Source: Excoecaria cochinchinensis (taxonomy: Eukaryota; Streptophyta; Magnoliopsida; Malpighiales; Euphorbiaceae). Taken from it: 64,000 nt of DNA. Every line of letters begins with the position of its first letter. Positions within the stretch are counted from its first letter, which is position 1. The DNA lies in the NCBI GenBank assembly GCA_947683425.1, contig CANTUQ010000318.1, forward strand, positions 124,001-188,000, in the 5' to 3' direction. Both the position numbers and the translations under genes were made by a program. The notes beneath the pieces were generated by a model. That model was not told where the DNA came from. It ran no database searches and was given only the letters and a program-made list of their open reading frames with translations. Below are positions 51,233-60,258 of this stretch, piece after piece.

Positions 51233-54200
51233 ACCAGAATCGAAAAATCGTAAAAAGTGGTGAAATTTTGGATCCGAGTCCAATAATTCGGGAAAACTTG
51301 ATCGGAATAGCTACTGGGAGCTTGCCGGTCACAACGCGTCGAGAATTGGCTTCGTCGGAATTTTTACGGATTTACCAAGGGGTACCCCTAGGGAAAATCA
51401 CCAGAATCGAAAAATCGTAAAAAGTGGTGAAATTTTGGATCCGAGACCAATAATTCGGGAAAACTTGATCAGAATAGCTACTGGGAGCTTGCCGGTCACA
51501 ACGCGTCGAGAATTGGATTTGTCGGGATCTGACGAATTTTTACGGATTTCCCTAGGGGTACCCCTAGGGAAAATCACCAGAATCGAAAAATCGTAAAAAG
51601 TGGTGAAATTTTGGATCCGAGTCCAATAATTCGGGAAAACTTGATTGGAATAGCTACTGGGAGCTTGCCGGTCACAACGAGTTGAGAATTGGCTTCGTCG
51701 GGATCTGACGAATTTTTATGGATTTCCCTAGGGGTACCCCTAGGGAAAATCACCAGAATCGAAAAATCGTAAAAAGTGGTAAAATTTTGGATCCGAGTCC
51801 AATAATTCGGGAAAACTTGATCGGAATAGCTACTGGGAGCTTGCCGGTCACAACACGTCGAGAATTGGCTTCGTCGAAATTTTTACGGATTTCCCTAGGG
51901 GTACCCCTAGGGAAAATCACCAGAATCGAAAAATCGTAAAAAGTGGTGAAATTTTGGATCCGAGTCCAATAATTTGGGAAAACTTGATCGGAATAGCTAC
52001 AGGGAGCTTGCCGGTCACAACGCCTCGAGAATTGGCTTCGTCGGGATCTGACGAATTTTTACGGATTTTCCTAGGGGTACCCCTAGGGAAAATCACCAGA
52101 ATCGAAAAATCATAAAAAGTGGTGAAATTTTGGATCCGAGTCCAATAATTCGGGAAAACTTGATCGGAATAGCTACTGGGAGCTTGCCGGTCACAACGAG
52201 TTGAGAATTGGCTTCGTCGGGATCTGACGAATTTTTATGGATTTCCCTAGGGGTACCCCTAGGGAAAATCACCAGAATCGAAAAATCGTAAAAAGTGGTA
52301 AAATTTTTGATCCGAGTCAAATAATTCGGGAAAACTTGATCGGAATAGCTACTGGGAGCTTGCCGGTCACAACGCGTCGAGAATTGGCTTCGTCGGGATC
52401 TGACAAATTTTTACGGATTTCCCTAGGGGGTACCCCTAGGGAAAATCACCAGAATCGAAAAATCGTAAAAAGTGGTGAAATTTATGATCCGAGTCCAATA
52501 ATTCGGGAAAACTTGATCGGAATAGCTACTGGGAGCTTTCCGGTCACAACGCGTCGAGAATTGGCTTCGTCGGGATCTGACGAATTTTTACGGATTTTCC
52601 TAGGGGTACCCCTAGGGAAAATCACCAGAATCAAAAAATCATAAAAAGTGGTGAAATTTTGGAACCGAGTCCAATAATTCGGGAAAACTTGATCGGAATA
52701 GCTACTGGGAGCTTGCTGGTCACAACGCGTCGAGAATTGGCTTCGTCGGGATCTGACGAATTTTTACGGATTTCCCTAGGGGTACCCCTAGGGAAAATCA
52801 CAAGAATCGAAAAATCGTAAAAAGTGGTGAAATTTTGGATCCGTGTCTAATAATTCGGGAAAACTTGATCGAAATAGCTACTGAGAGCTTGCCGGTAACA
52901 ACGCGTCGAGAATTGGATTCGTCGGGATCTGACGAATTTTTACGGATTTCCCTAGGGGTACCCCTAGGGAAAATCACCAGAATCGAAAAATCGTAAAAAG
53001 TGGTTAAATTTTTGATCCGAGTCCAATAATTCGGAAAAAACTTGATCGGAATAGCTACTGGGAGCTTGCCGGTCACAACACGTCGAGAATTGGTTTCGTC
53101 GAAATTTTTACGGATTTCCCTTGGGGTACTCCTAGGAAAAATCACCAGAATCGAAAAATCGTAAAAAGTGGTGAAATTTTGGATTCGAGTCCAATAATTC
53201 GGGAAAACTTGATCGGAATAGCTACTGGGAGCTTGCCGGTCACAACACGTCGAGAATTGGGTTCGTCGGAATTTTTACGGATTTCCCTAGGGGTACCCCT
53301 AGGGAAAATCACCAGAATCGAAAAATCGTAAAAATTGGTGAAATTTTGGATCCGAGTCCAATAATTTAGGAAAACTTGATCGGAATAGCTACTGGGAGCT
53401 TGCCGGTAACAACGCCTCGAGAATTGGCTTCGTCAGGATCTGACGAATTTTTACGGATTTTCCTAGGGGTACCCCTAGGGAAAATCACCAGAATCAAAAA
53501 ATCATAAAAAGTGGTGAAATTTTGGATCCGAGTCCAATAATTCGGGAAAACTTGATCGGAATAGCTACTGGGAGCTTGCTGGTCACAACGCGTCGAGAAT
53601 TGGCTTCGTCGGGATCTGACGAATTTTTACGGATTTCCCTAGGGGTACCCCTAGGGAAAATCACCAGAATCGAAAAATCGTAAAAAGTGGTGAAATTTTT
53701 GATCCGAGTCCAATAATTCGGGAAAACTTGATCGGAATAGCTACTGGGAGCTTGCCGGTTACAACACGTCGAGAATTGGTTTCGTCGAAATTTTTACGGA
53801 TTTCCCTTGGGGTACTCCTAGGAAAAATCACCAGAATCGAAAAATCGTAAAAAGTGGTGAAATTTTTGATCCGAGTCCAATAATTCGGGAAAACTTGATC
53901 GGAATAGCTACTGGGAGCTTGCCGGTCACAACACGTCGAGAATTGGTTTCATCGAAATTTTTACGGATTTCCCTAGGGGTACCCCTAGGAAAAATCACCA
54001 GAATCGAAAAATCGTAAAAAGTGGTGAAATTTTGGATCCGAGTCCAATAATTCGGGAAAACTTGATCGGAATAGCTACTGGGAGCTTGCCGGTCACAACA
54101 CGTCGAGAATTGGCTTCGTCGGAATTTTTACGGATTTCCCTAGGGGTACCCCTAGGGAAAATCACCAGAATCGAAAATCGTAAAAAGTGGTGAAATTTTG

Positions 54201-55186
54201 GATCCGAGTCCAATAATTTGGGAAAACTTGATCGGAATAGCTACTGGGAGCTTGCCGGTCACAACGCCTCGAGAATTGGCTTCGTCAGGATCTGACGAAT
54301 TTTTACGGATTTTCCTAGGGGTACCCCTAGGGAAAATCACCAGAATCAAAAAATCATAAAAAGTGGTGAAATTTTTGATCCGAGTCCAATAATTCGGGAA
54401 AACTTGATCGGAATAGCTACTGGGAGCTTGCTGGTCACAACGCGTCGAGAATTGGTTTCGTCGGGATCTGACGAATTTTTACGGATTTCCCTAGGGGTAC
54501 CCCTAGGGAAAATCACCAGAATCGAAAAATCGTAAAAAGTGGTGAAATTTTGGATCCGAGTCCAATAATTCGGGAAAACTTGATCGAAATAGCTACTGGG
54601 AGCTTGCCGGTCACAACGCGTCGAGAATTGGCTTCGTCGGAATTTTTACGGATTTCCCTAGGGGTACCCCTAGGGAAAATCACCAGAATTGAAAAATCGT
54701 AAAAAGTGGTGAAATTTTGGATCCGAGTCCAATAATTCGGGAAAACTTGATCGGAATAGCTACTAGGAGCTTGCCGGTCACAACGCGTCGAGAATTGGCT
54801 TCGTTGGGATCTGACGAATTTTTACGGATTTTCCTAGGGGTACCCCTAGGTAAAATCACCAGAATCGAAAAATCGTAAAAAGTGGTAAAATTTTGGATCC
54901 GAGTCCAATAATTCGGGAAAACTTGATCGGAATAGCTACTGGGAGCGTGCCGGTCACAACGCGTCGAGAATTGGCTTCGTCGGGATCTGACGAATTTTTA
55001 CAGATTTCCCTAGGGGTACCCCTAGGAAAAATCACCAGAATCGAAAAATCGTAAAAAGTGGTGAAATTTTGCATCCGAGTCCAATAATTCGGGAAAACTT
55101 GATCGGAATACCTACTGGGAGCTTGCTGGTCACAACGCGTCGAGAATTGGCTTCGTCGGGATCTGACGAATTTTTACGGATTTCCC

Positions 55187-55200
55187 TAGGGGTAATCACC
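55187..55200. repeat. Palindrome-deletion monomer, 11-bp type
   Basis: CTAGGGGTA runs straight into ATCACC: the right arm (about 11 bp) is missing and the left arm is kept. I see this allele only once. It lies two monomers before the retrotransposon. Confidence 0.8.
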
Positions 55201-55511
55201 AGAATCGAAAAATCGTAAAAAGTGGTGAAATTTAGGATCCGAGTCCAATAATTCGGGAAAAGTTGATCGGAATAGCTACTGAGATCTTGCCGGTCACAAC
55301 GCGTCGAGAATTGGCTTTGTCGGGATCTGACGAATTTTTACGGATTTCCCTAGGGGTACCCCTAAGGAAAATCACCAGAATCGAAAAATCGTAAAAAGTG
55401 GTGAAATTTTTGATCCGAGTCCAATAATTCGGGAAAACTTGATCGGAATAGCTACTGGGAGCTTGCCGGTCACAACACGTCGAGAATTGGTTTCGTCGAA
55501 ATTTTTACGGA

Positions 55512-55516
55512 TTTCC
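55512..55516. repeat. Target-site duplication, left copy
   Basis: TTTCC ends the satellite immediately before TGTAAC and matches 61,996-62,000. Five base pairs is the usual length for Ty3/gypsy integrases. In the monomer it is the start of the palindrome's left arm. Confidence 0.92.
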
Positions 55517-55647
55517 TGTAACACCCCCATACCCCCGGTAAGGAATATCGGGGCGCTACGCGGACATATACGTGTATCTATACATGCATTAGCGGAAGCG
55601 GTAATAATAAACAATTAGAAATAAGTTGGGCCCAAACAAAAAATACT

Positions 55648-55653
55648 TTTATT
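55648..55653 (-). terminator. Candidate polyadenylation signal in the 3' LTR
   Basis: AATAAA on the minus strand (context TATAATAAAAG). It is downstream of the TATA candidate's LTR counterpart (56,313-56,320) and upstream of the LTR end, as expected for the R region. Other AATAAA copies in the LTR lie upstream of the TATA candidate. Confidence 0.35.
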
Positions 55654-55825
55654 ATACATGTAAACTATACATATACAAAAGTTTTATAGTTATTACATAT
55701 TCAGTTACATTACATATACAAATACATTTAACGATTATATGTCGAGACTAAACTCTCTATATACATAATGATGTTACTCAAAACATCACAAACTCTAATT
55801 CTATCTTATACAAAAAGGGCATAGC

Positions 55826-55846
55826 AAAAAAAAAAAAAAAAAAAAA
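55826..55846. repeat. Homopolymer A run in the 3' LTR
   Basis: 21 A on the plus strand (U-run in the element RNA). The 5' LTR has 20 A at 59,764-59,783 followed by C, so the pair differs by one substitution at the end of the run. Confidence 0.9.
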
Positions 55847-56596
55847 TCCTAGTGGCCTTCACTTGCAGATGAACGCTTTCACTGGTCCGCACCTGTCAAC
55901 CTACACGGAAACAAACATCCGTGCTAAGCGATAACGCTTAGTGGGGATGAAAATAATGCAAAGGACTTCTTTCGAAGTCACATATAAAATATACACGTCA
56001 CATGCACTGCTCAAACAACTCATGCATATGTTTTCACAATCATGTAAACCATGGATTCTACTTCATATAAACATAGCATTAATCTCATGCACTTTAACAT
56101 TTACTTATAACACTACATCTGATCATTTCATGTTCACTATACACTAGCAATAACAATAAGCCTGAATTCCTTTCATGGTGGATACGGGTAACTCTGGATA
56201 CTGTTTCCAGTATCAAACATGTGGAGAATTAACTCAAAACTCTGTGAAATACACGAGGTATTTCGAACTCTGGGCACAATTAAGGCCAACTCTAGCAGCT
56301 GCGCTCTAGCCCTTTATAAGCATGCTTATCTATCCACTATAACGGTAATCAGGCTCTAACAACTCATATACTGTGCACTGATATCAATTTATTTACTATA
56401 ATTCAAATACATTTAATTACATGTATAACTTTTACAAATCATATACATTTAAATACTACTAATCATATAAGAGGTTTAAAAGATAATTAAAAACCAAATA
56501 CAAACTAAATGATAACATACAAGACCCATTTAAACCTTTAACAATTCAAAACAGGAACAAAATGCCAAAACAAGACAAAACAGGCGGAAAAAGCTC

Positions 56597-56634
56597 ACTG
56601 TCGCGATCGCGACTCGTGTCGCGCTCGCGACAGT
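56597..56634. repeat. CG-rich hairpin 1 in the 3' LTR
   Basis: Perfect 10-bp arms ACTGTCGCGA (56,597-56,606) and TCGCGACAGT (56,625-56,634) with an 18-bp spacer. The 5' LTR copy starts at 60,525. Confidence 0.85.
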
Positions 56635-56648
56635 AGCCCAAGGAAACA

Positions 56649-56692
56649 AGATCGTCGCGAGGCGATCTCGCGATTGCGGCTCGCGACGATCT
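56649..56692. repeat. CG-rich hairpin 2 in the 3' LTR
   Basis: Perfect 12-bp arms AGATCGTCGCGA (56,649-56,660) and TCGCGACGATCT (56,681-56,692) with a 20-bp spacer that contains further TCTCGCGA. The 5' LTR copy lies 3,928 bp later. Confidence 0.85.
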
Positions 56693-56760
56693 GCTTCTCT
56701 TCACGCCCACCTGGAAGGAAGATCACGGCGTGACTACCCCTCACGCCTCGTGACCGGATC

Positions 56761-56960
56761 CTCACAGCGGGAGAGGGACATCACGTGGCGTGATGCCATC
56801 TCACGCCTCACCGAGGGAAGGGTCACGGCGTGACTGCTCGTCACGTGACGTGACTCTCTCCTCACAAAGAGAGAGGGACATCACATGGCGTGATGCCGTC
56901 TCACGCCTCACCGAGGGAAGGGTCACGGCGTGACTGCTCGTCACGTGACGTGACTCTCTC
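56761..56960. repeat. 100-bp tandem pair with ACGT-core motifs in the 3' LTR
   Basis: Two adjacent 100-bp units start with CTCACAGCGGGAGAGGG (56,761) and CTCACAAAGAGAGAGGG (56,861). Each holds TCACGTGACGTGAC and GGCGTGATG-type motifs. CACGTG (G-box) and TGACGT-like cores are bZIP/bHLH-type binding sequences in plants; a regulatory role is only a guess. Confidence 0.8.
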
Positions 56961-57018
56961 CTCACAACTCTGAAAACCCAATTTTTCAACTCGCTCCCCA
57001 CGGAAATGAAAGACGCGA

Positions 57019-57058
57019 TTCTGTCGCGATGTCAACTGGTGTCGCGCTCGCGACAGAA
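57019..57058. repeat. CG-rich hairpin 3 in the 3' LTR
   Basis: Perfect 11-bp arms TTCTGTCGCGA (57,019-57,029) and TCGCGACAGAA (57,048-57,058). The right half shares GTGTCGCGCTCGCGACAG with hairpin 1. The 5' LTR copy lies 3,928 bp later. Confidence 0.85.
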
Positions 57059-57635
57059 GCATTTTCCCCAATTCCAAAGGCAAAAACCCACACACCGATA
57101 AACTCAAATCGACTCTTTTATTTTCACATGCAACCACTCATCTTTTTAACATGTAATTGCCCTATAAATCATGCTCATAACTGGATTTTTTTCTCAAATT
57201 ACACAATCACTTTAGATATTGAAACACTACAAGCAATCAAAATGATTTCACACACTTAAACAAAACAATTGAGCTAATTAAGCTCCAAATACATTTCTTT
57301 ATACAACTACATCTCTATTGAACATTCCAAATCATAACACATGCAAAATAGGAAAAACCGCACACGATCCCTACCTCTAGGACGTTTAACCGCATTCTCT
57401 ACTCGGCTCCGACCTTCTCTTTGCCTTTATTGAGCTTCTTGTCCACAGCTTCCATGCACAATCCATTCAAAATACCAAGGTTACTCTTCTCTTTTTACTT
57501 TAAATCAAAAACAGAAATAAAATAGAAGAAGAAGACCAATACTAACTAAATGGCTTTACTTACCTTCTTAGTATGCCTAACCAAGCTCTACTAGTCCCCT
57601 TCTCAAAGCCAACACAAATGAATCACTCAAAACAG

Positions 57636-57720
57636 TGTAAAGAAGGAAGAAGAAACGAAAGAAAGAGCAGGGCAAAGGAAAAGAAAGAAACTCACGTGAA
57701 AAGAAGAAGAAAGAAGCAGA
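57636..57720. repeat. Purine-rich tract in the 3' LTR
   Basis: GAAGGAAGAAGAAACG-like, strongly purine-biased stretch of about 85 bp on the plus strand, with a short CTCACGTG break. Repeated in the 5' LTR at about 61,564-61,648. Low-complexity sequence; function not evident. Confidence 0.65.
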
Positions 57721-57954
57721 TAGTCTAAGTCAAATTCCAAAATTACTATAGCAATAAATGCCATCTACCCCAATTAATTACATAGCTATCTTCTTTTCCT
57801 ATTTAATTAATCCTAATCTCCTCTCTTAACTCTTAATCTCTCTCTTAATATAAATTAATACATTGCCACTTGTCACTTCCCTACAGTGCCATGTGTCACT
57901 CTCCTACAAGCCACAACTAAAAATGCCAATTTAATTACCCTATCACTGAAGTGG

Positions 57955-57994
57955 TTCTGTCGCGCCCACGACGCTTGCCGCGCTCGCGACAGAA
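57955..57994. repeat. CG-rich hairpin 4 in the 3' LTR
   Basis: Perfect 10-bp arms TTCTGTCGCG (57,955-57,964) and CGCGACAGAA (57,985-57,994). It lies about 75 bp from the outer end of U3, far from the other three. The 5' LTR copy lies 3,928 bp later. Confidence 0.85.
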
Positions 57995-58067
57995 TTCACA
58001 CGCACAACACTAGTCTTTCTTGAACCAAGATTCTATAATTCTTCTAGGGCTATTTCGGGGTGTTACA

Positions 58068-58081
58068 AATCTCTCCCCCTT
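58068..58081 (-). other. Polypurine tract
   Basis: The minus strand reads AAGGGGGAGAGA then TT just before the 3' LTR's TGTAAC. It is the presumed primer for plus-strand cDNA synthesis. Confidence 0.88.
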
Positions 58082-58083
58082 AA

Positions 58084-58105
58084 GAAATTTCGTCCTCGAA
58101 ATTTC
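58084..58105 (-). other. Conserved pre-PPT motif of plant Ty3/gypsy elements
   Basis: The minus strand contains TTCGAGGACGAAATTTC, flanked by GAAAT repeats. From general knowledge, this sequence recurs just before the polypurine tract in many plant chromoviruses, where it overlaps or follows the end of pol. Here pol is gone but the motif is kept, consistent with an internal deletion that joined gag to the element's 3' end. Confidence 0.7.
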
Positions 58106-58147
58106 CCCCGCTACCGAACAACTAACTCAAACTATACACTGTATAAA

Positions 58148-59329
58148 CTAATAAGAGGACTTACTAGGAGTTCCGATCAATGCCTCCACATCTTCAGCCG
58201 TCATGGCAAATACACGTTGCTGATCCTCGGGAAATGGCCTCTCAACCGTTTCCGATGGCGGTCTATCAGCTCTACCTCGTCCTCTTCCACTTCTAACATT
58301 CCCCGAAGCAGTGCCTTTCTCTTTATGTACTTGTGATGCCATATTCTCTCTTGTTTTAGGACACTGAGCAAGGAAATGCTCTGTACTACCGCATTTGAAG
58401 CAAGCTCCAGTGAGCTTCCTACACTCACCCCAATGATGCCTGTTACAGTGCACACATTCTGGTGTTGCACTTCCTCTACTATTAGGTGGCCTCACTCTTC
58501 CAACTGAGATCGGTACTTGTGCCGATGCTTGCTCATCCTTTCCTCTTTTTACTGCTCCTGCTCCTTTACTAAAATTTTCATTTTCCCTTGGAAACCTTCT
58601 TTTCTGCTCTCTCTTTTGCTTTATCAATTCAGATTCCTCCATCTTCATCGCCGCTAACACCAATGGATAATAACCCACCGGCTGCAAAGCAACCATAGCA
58701 GACAAAGGTCCCCGAATACTCTCTCTTAATCCATCTTCAAATTGCCTACATCGAAAATCATCAGTTAACATTCCTTCTGGTACATATTTACTCAAACGAG
58801 TAAACTCTTTATCATACTCTGCAACAGTCATATTCTTCTGCTTGAAAGTCACAAATTCTTTCCATCTAGCATCTCTATATGCTTTGGTTACAAACTTGTC
58901 CCTAAACTCTTGAACAAAGAAATCCCAGGTTAACTCCATGGGTCTCTGAGGATTCCTCATAATCAACTTCCACCAGTCATATGCTGCACCTTGTAGCAAT
59001 GACACAGCACAAGCTACTCTTTGATTCTGAGGACAACTGATTTCTTGCAAAATTCTTCCTGTTTTCTCTAACCAGAATTCTGCTATCTCGGATTGATCCA
59101 AAGATGTCCCATGAAATTCTTCAGCTCCTCTCTTTCTTATCAAATCCGATGGTGTCCTTGGAGCTGTTAGTCTATCCAAAATCTGCACCAACCCTTGCAT
59201 CAGCTCCGGGTTGCCCTGAACAACTCTTGCTCTTTCCTCTCTATCTCGTGCTTGTACATGAGGATCTACTCGAACCGGATTCACACTGCCTGTAGTCTCT
59301 CCTACATGCTCACTCGGGTCGGACTCCAT
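58148..59329 (-). CDS. gag: Gag polyprotein of the LTR retrotransposon (no pol)
   Basis: Structural protein expected to package element RNA into cytoplasmic virus-like particles. The ORF is intact: 393 codons, ATG at 59,329, TAG stop, starting 125 nt inside the 5' LTR. After an acidic N-terminus (about 1-60), residues 66-94 (GAEEFHGTSLDQSEIAEFWL) lead into a retrotransposon Gag domain at about 95-205, with the hallmark GAAYDWW at 114-120 and FKQKNMTVAEYDKEF at 162-176. A lysine/arginine-rich linker (235-280) precedes two zinc knuckles: a compact C292-x2-C295-x3-H299-x3-C303 and a canonical C310-x2-C313-x4-H318-x4-C323. An arginine/glycine patch (346-353) follows. The tail QRVFAMTAEDVEA resembles the segment that in full-length plant chromoviruses sits just before protease, but here it stops within 15 residues. 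No frameshift is seen, so the gag may still be functional. Confidence 0.93.
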   Translation of the reverse strand: MESDPSEHVGETTGSVNPVRVDPHVQARDREERARVVQGNPELMQGLVQILDRLTAPRTPSDLIRKRGAEEFHGTSLDQSEIAEFWLEKTGRILQEISCPQNQRVACAVSLLQGAAYDWWKLIMRNPQRPMELTWDFFVQEFRDKFVTKAYRDARWKEFVTFKQKNMTVAEYDKEFTRLSKYVPEGMLTDDFRCRQFEDGLRESIRGPLSAMVALQPVGYYPLVLAAMKMEESELIKQKREQKRRFPRENENFSKGAGAVKRGKDEQASAQVPISVGRVRPPNSRGSATPECVHCNRHHWGECRKLTGACFKCGSTEHFLAQCPKTRENMASQVHKEKGTASGNVRSGRGRGRADRPPSETVERPFPEDQQRVFAMTAEDVEALIGTPSKSSY

Positions 59330-59454
59330 CTAGACCCTACAAAACCAGCATCTGCATTAGGCCACATTCTAGACAACTCAAACATATAAACATAACTATA
59401 CTCTATCACCTTCTAGTCCTGAACCAATCAACCTAGAGCTCTGATACCACTAAA
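59330..59454 (-). other. 5' leader of the element
   Basis: 125 nt between LTR and gag ATG, holding the primer site at its upstream end. A packaging signal would be expected in this region and the start of gag, but nothing specific is recognisable. Confidence 0.6.
59438..59449 (-). other. Primer-binding site (initiator tRNA-Met)
   Basis: On the minus strand it reads TGGTATCAGAGC, complementary to the 3' end of plant initiator tRNA-Met including CCA. It lies 5 nt (TTTAG) after the end of the 5' LTR, the expected place for minus-strand cDNA priming. It fixes the element's orientation. Confidence 0.92.
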
Positions 59455-60250
59455 TGTAACACCCCCATACCCCCGGTAAGGAATATCGGGGCGCTACGCG
59501 GACATATACGTGTATCTATACATGCATTAGCGGAAGCGGTAATAATAAACAATTAGAAATAAGTTGGGCCCAAACAAAAAATACTTTTATTATACATGTA
59601 AACTATACATATACAAAAGTTTTATAGTTATTACATATTCAGTTACATTACATATACAAATACATTTAACGATTATATGTCGAGACTAAACTCTCTATAT
59701 ACATAATGATGTTACTCAAAACATCACAAACTCTAATTCTATCTTATACAAAAAGGGCATAGCAAAAAAAAAAAAAAAAAAAACTCCTAGTGGCCTTCAC
59801 TTGCAGATGAACGCTTTCACTGGTCCGCACCTGTCAACCTACACGGAAACAAACATCCGTGCTAAGCGATAACGCTTAGTGGGGATGAAAATAATGCAAA
59901 GGACTTCTTTCGAAGTCACATATAAAATATACATGTCACATGCACTGCTCAAACAACTCATGCATATGTTTTCACAATCATGTAAACCATGGATTCTACT
60001 TCATATAAACATAGCATTAATCTCATGCACTTTAACATTTACTTATAACACTACATCTGATCATTTCATGTTCACTATACACTAGCAATAACAATAAGCC
60101 TGAATTCCTTTCATGGTGGATACGGGTAACTCTGGATACTGTTTCCAGTATCAAACATGTGGAGAATTAACTCAAAACTCTGTGAAATACACGAGGTATT
60201 TCGAACTCTGGGCACAATTAAGGCCAACTCTAGCAGCTGCGCTCTAGCCC

Positions 60251-60258
60251 TTTATAAG
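60251..60258 (-). promoter_or_regulatory. Candidate TATA box in the 5' LTR
   Basis: The minus strand reads CTTATAAAGGGC, about 1.74 kb into the LTR. The only AATAAA I see further along the LTR in element sense is about 665 nt beyond (equivalent of 55,648-55,653). This order, TATA then polyadenylation signal, would give a U3 of about 1.7 kb. No transcript evidence. Confidence 0.35.

Larger units (their letters stand above)
1..55516. repeat. Satellite DNA array, 176-bp monomer (left part)
   Basis: Head-to-tail tandem repeat, all in one orientation, with no unique sequence inside. The period is seen directly: CGTAAAAAGTGG starts at 1 and 177, and the next monomer (CGTAATATG variant) starts at 353, 176 bp each. 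A second length class of 167 bp lacks 9 bp in the GGGATCTGACG segment; smaller indels give 164-175 bp variants. By length there are about 320 monomers. Neighbours differ at several positions, while monomers one HOR period apart are nearly identical, so amplification has acted on multi-monomer units. A length near the nucleosome repeat is typical of plant centromeric and other heterochromatic satellites; whether this one is centromeric cannot be told from sequence. I do not recognise the family. Confidence 0.97.
51233..55516. repeat. Satellite block G, left of the retrotransposon
   Basis: Monomers marked by CACAACACGTCGAG, GGTTTCGTCGAAATTTTT, TTGGGGTACTCC and GCTTGCTGGTCAC. TTTCCCTTGGGGTACTCC occurs at about 53.1 and 53.8 kb. 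Removing the element, the GTGAAATTTAGGATCC monomer recurs after about 1,873 bp (55,225 to 63,582), so these monomers belong to a HOR that spans the insertion. Confidence 0.7.
55517..58067 (-). repeat. 3' LTR (2,551 bp)
   Basis: Begins TGTAACACCCCC and ends GGGGTGTTACA on the plus strand. It follows the polypurine tract in element sense. It carries 10 bp more than the 5' LTR: ACAAGACAAA-like sequence at about 56,571-56,580, probably a small tandem duplication here or its loss in the other copy. It contains the same CG-rich hairpins, 100-bp tandem pair and A-run as its partner. Confidence 0.95.

Noticed and set aside
844..55074. Many ORFs of 60-151 codons in the satellite, mostly minus strand, with recurring peptides such as IFPRGTPREIRKNSSDP and GIATGSLPVTTRREL
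   Set aside because: They are translations of the same noncoding monomer. 176 and 167 are not multiples of 3, so frames shift at each monomer and ORFs end within one or two units. Indels of 1, 5, 11 and 12 bp are tolerated freely, and both strands are open. No sign of coding constraint.
1..55516. CRISPR array
   Set aside because: Regular spacing, but there are no unique spacers between short repeats; the whole 176 bp is repeated. The context is eukaryotic.
1..55516. 5S rDNA or rDNA intergenic-spacer origin, or telomeric repeats
   Set aside because: I see no 5S coding sequence, no rRNA stretch and no TTTAGGG runs. The monomer does not resemble them by eye; a database search would be needed to exclude a spacer origin.
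55941..57259. LTR ORFs of 66-78 codons (plus strand at 55,941 and 57,029; minus strand at 56,801 and 56,901), and their copies at 59,879-61,187
   Set aside because: Duplicated only because the LTR is duplicated. They have no recognisable domain and are compositionally biased; the minus-strand ones are read-through of the 100-bp tandem repeat.
58201..58470. 89-codon minus-strand ORF overlapping gag, and plus-strand ORFs at 59,104-59,389
   Set aside because: Shadows of gag in other frames. The gag frame has the domain structure and zinc knuckles.
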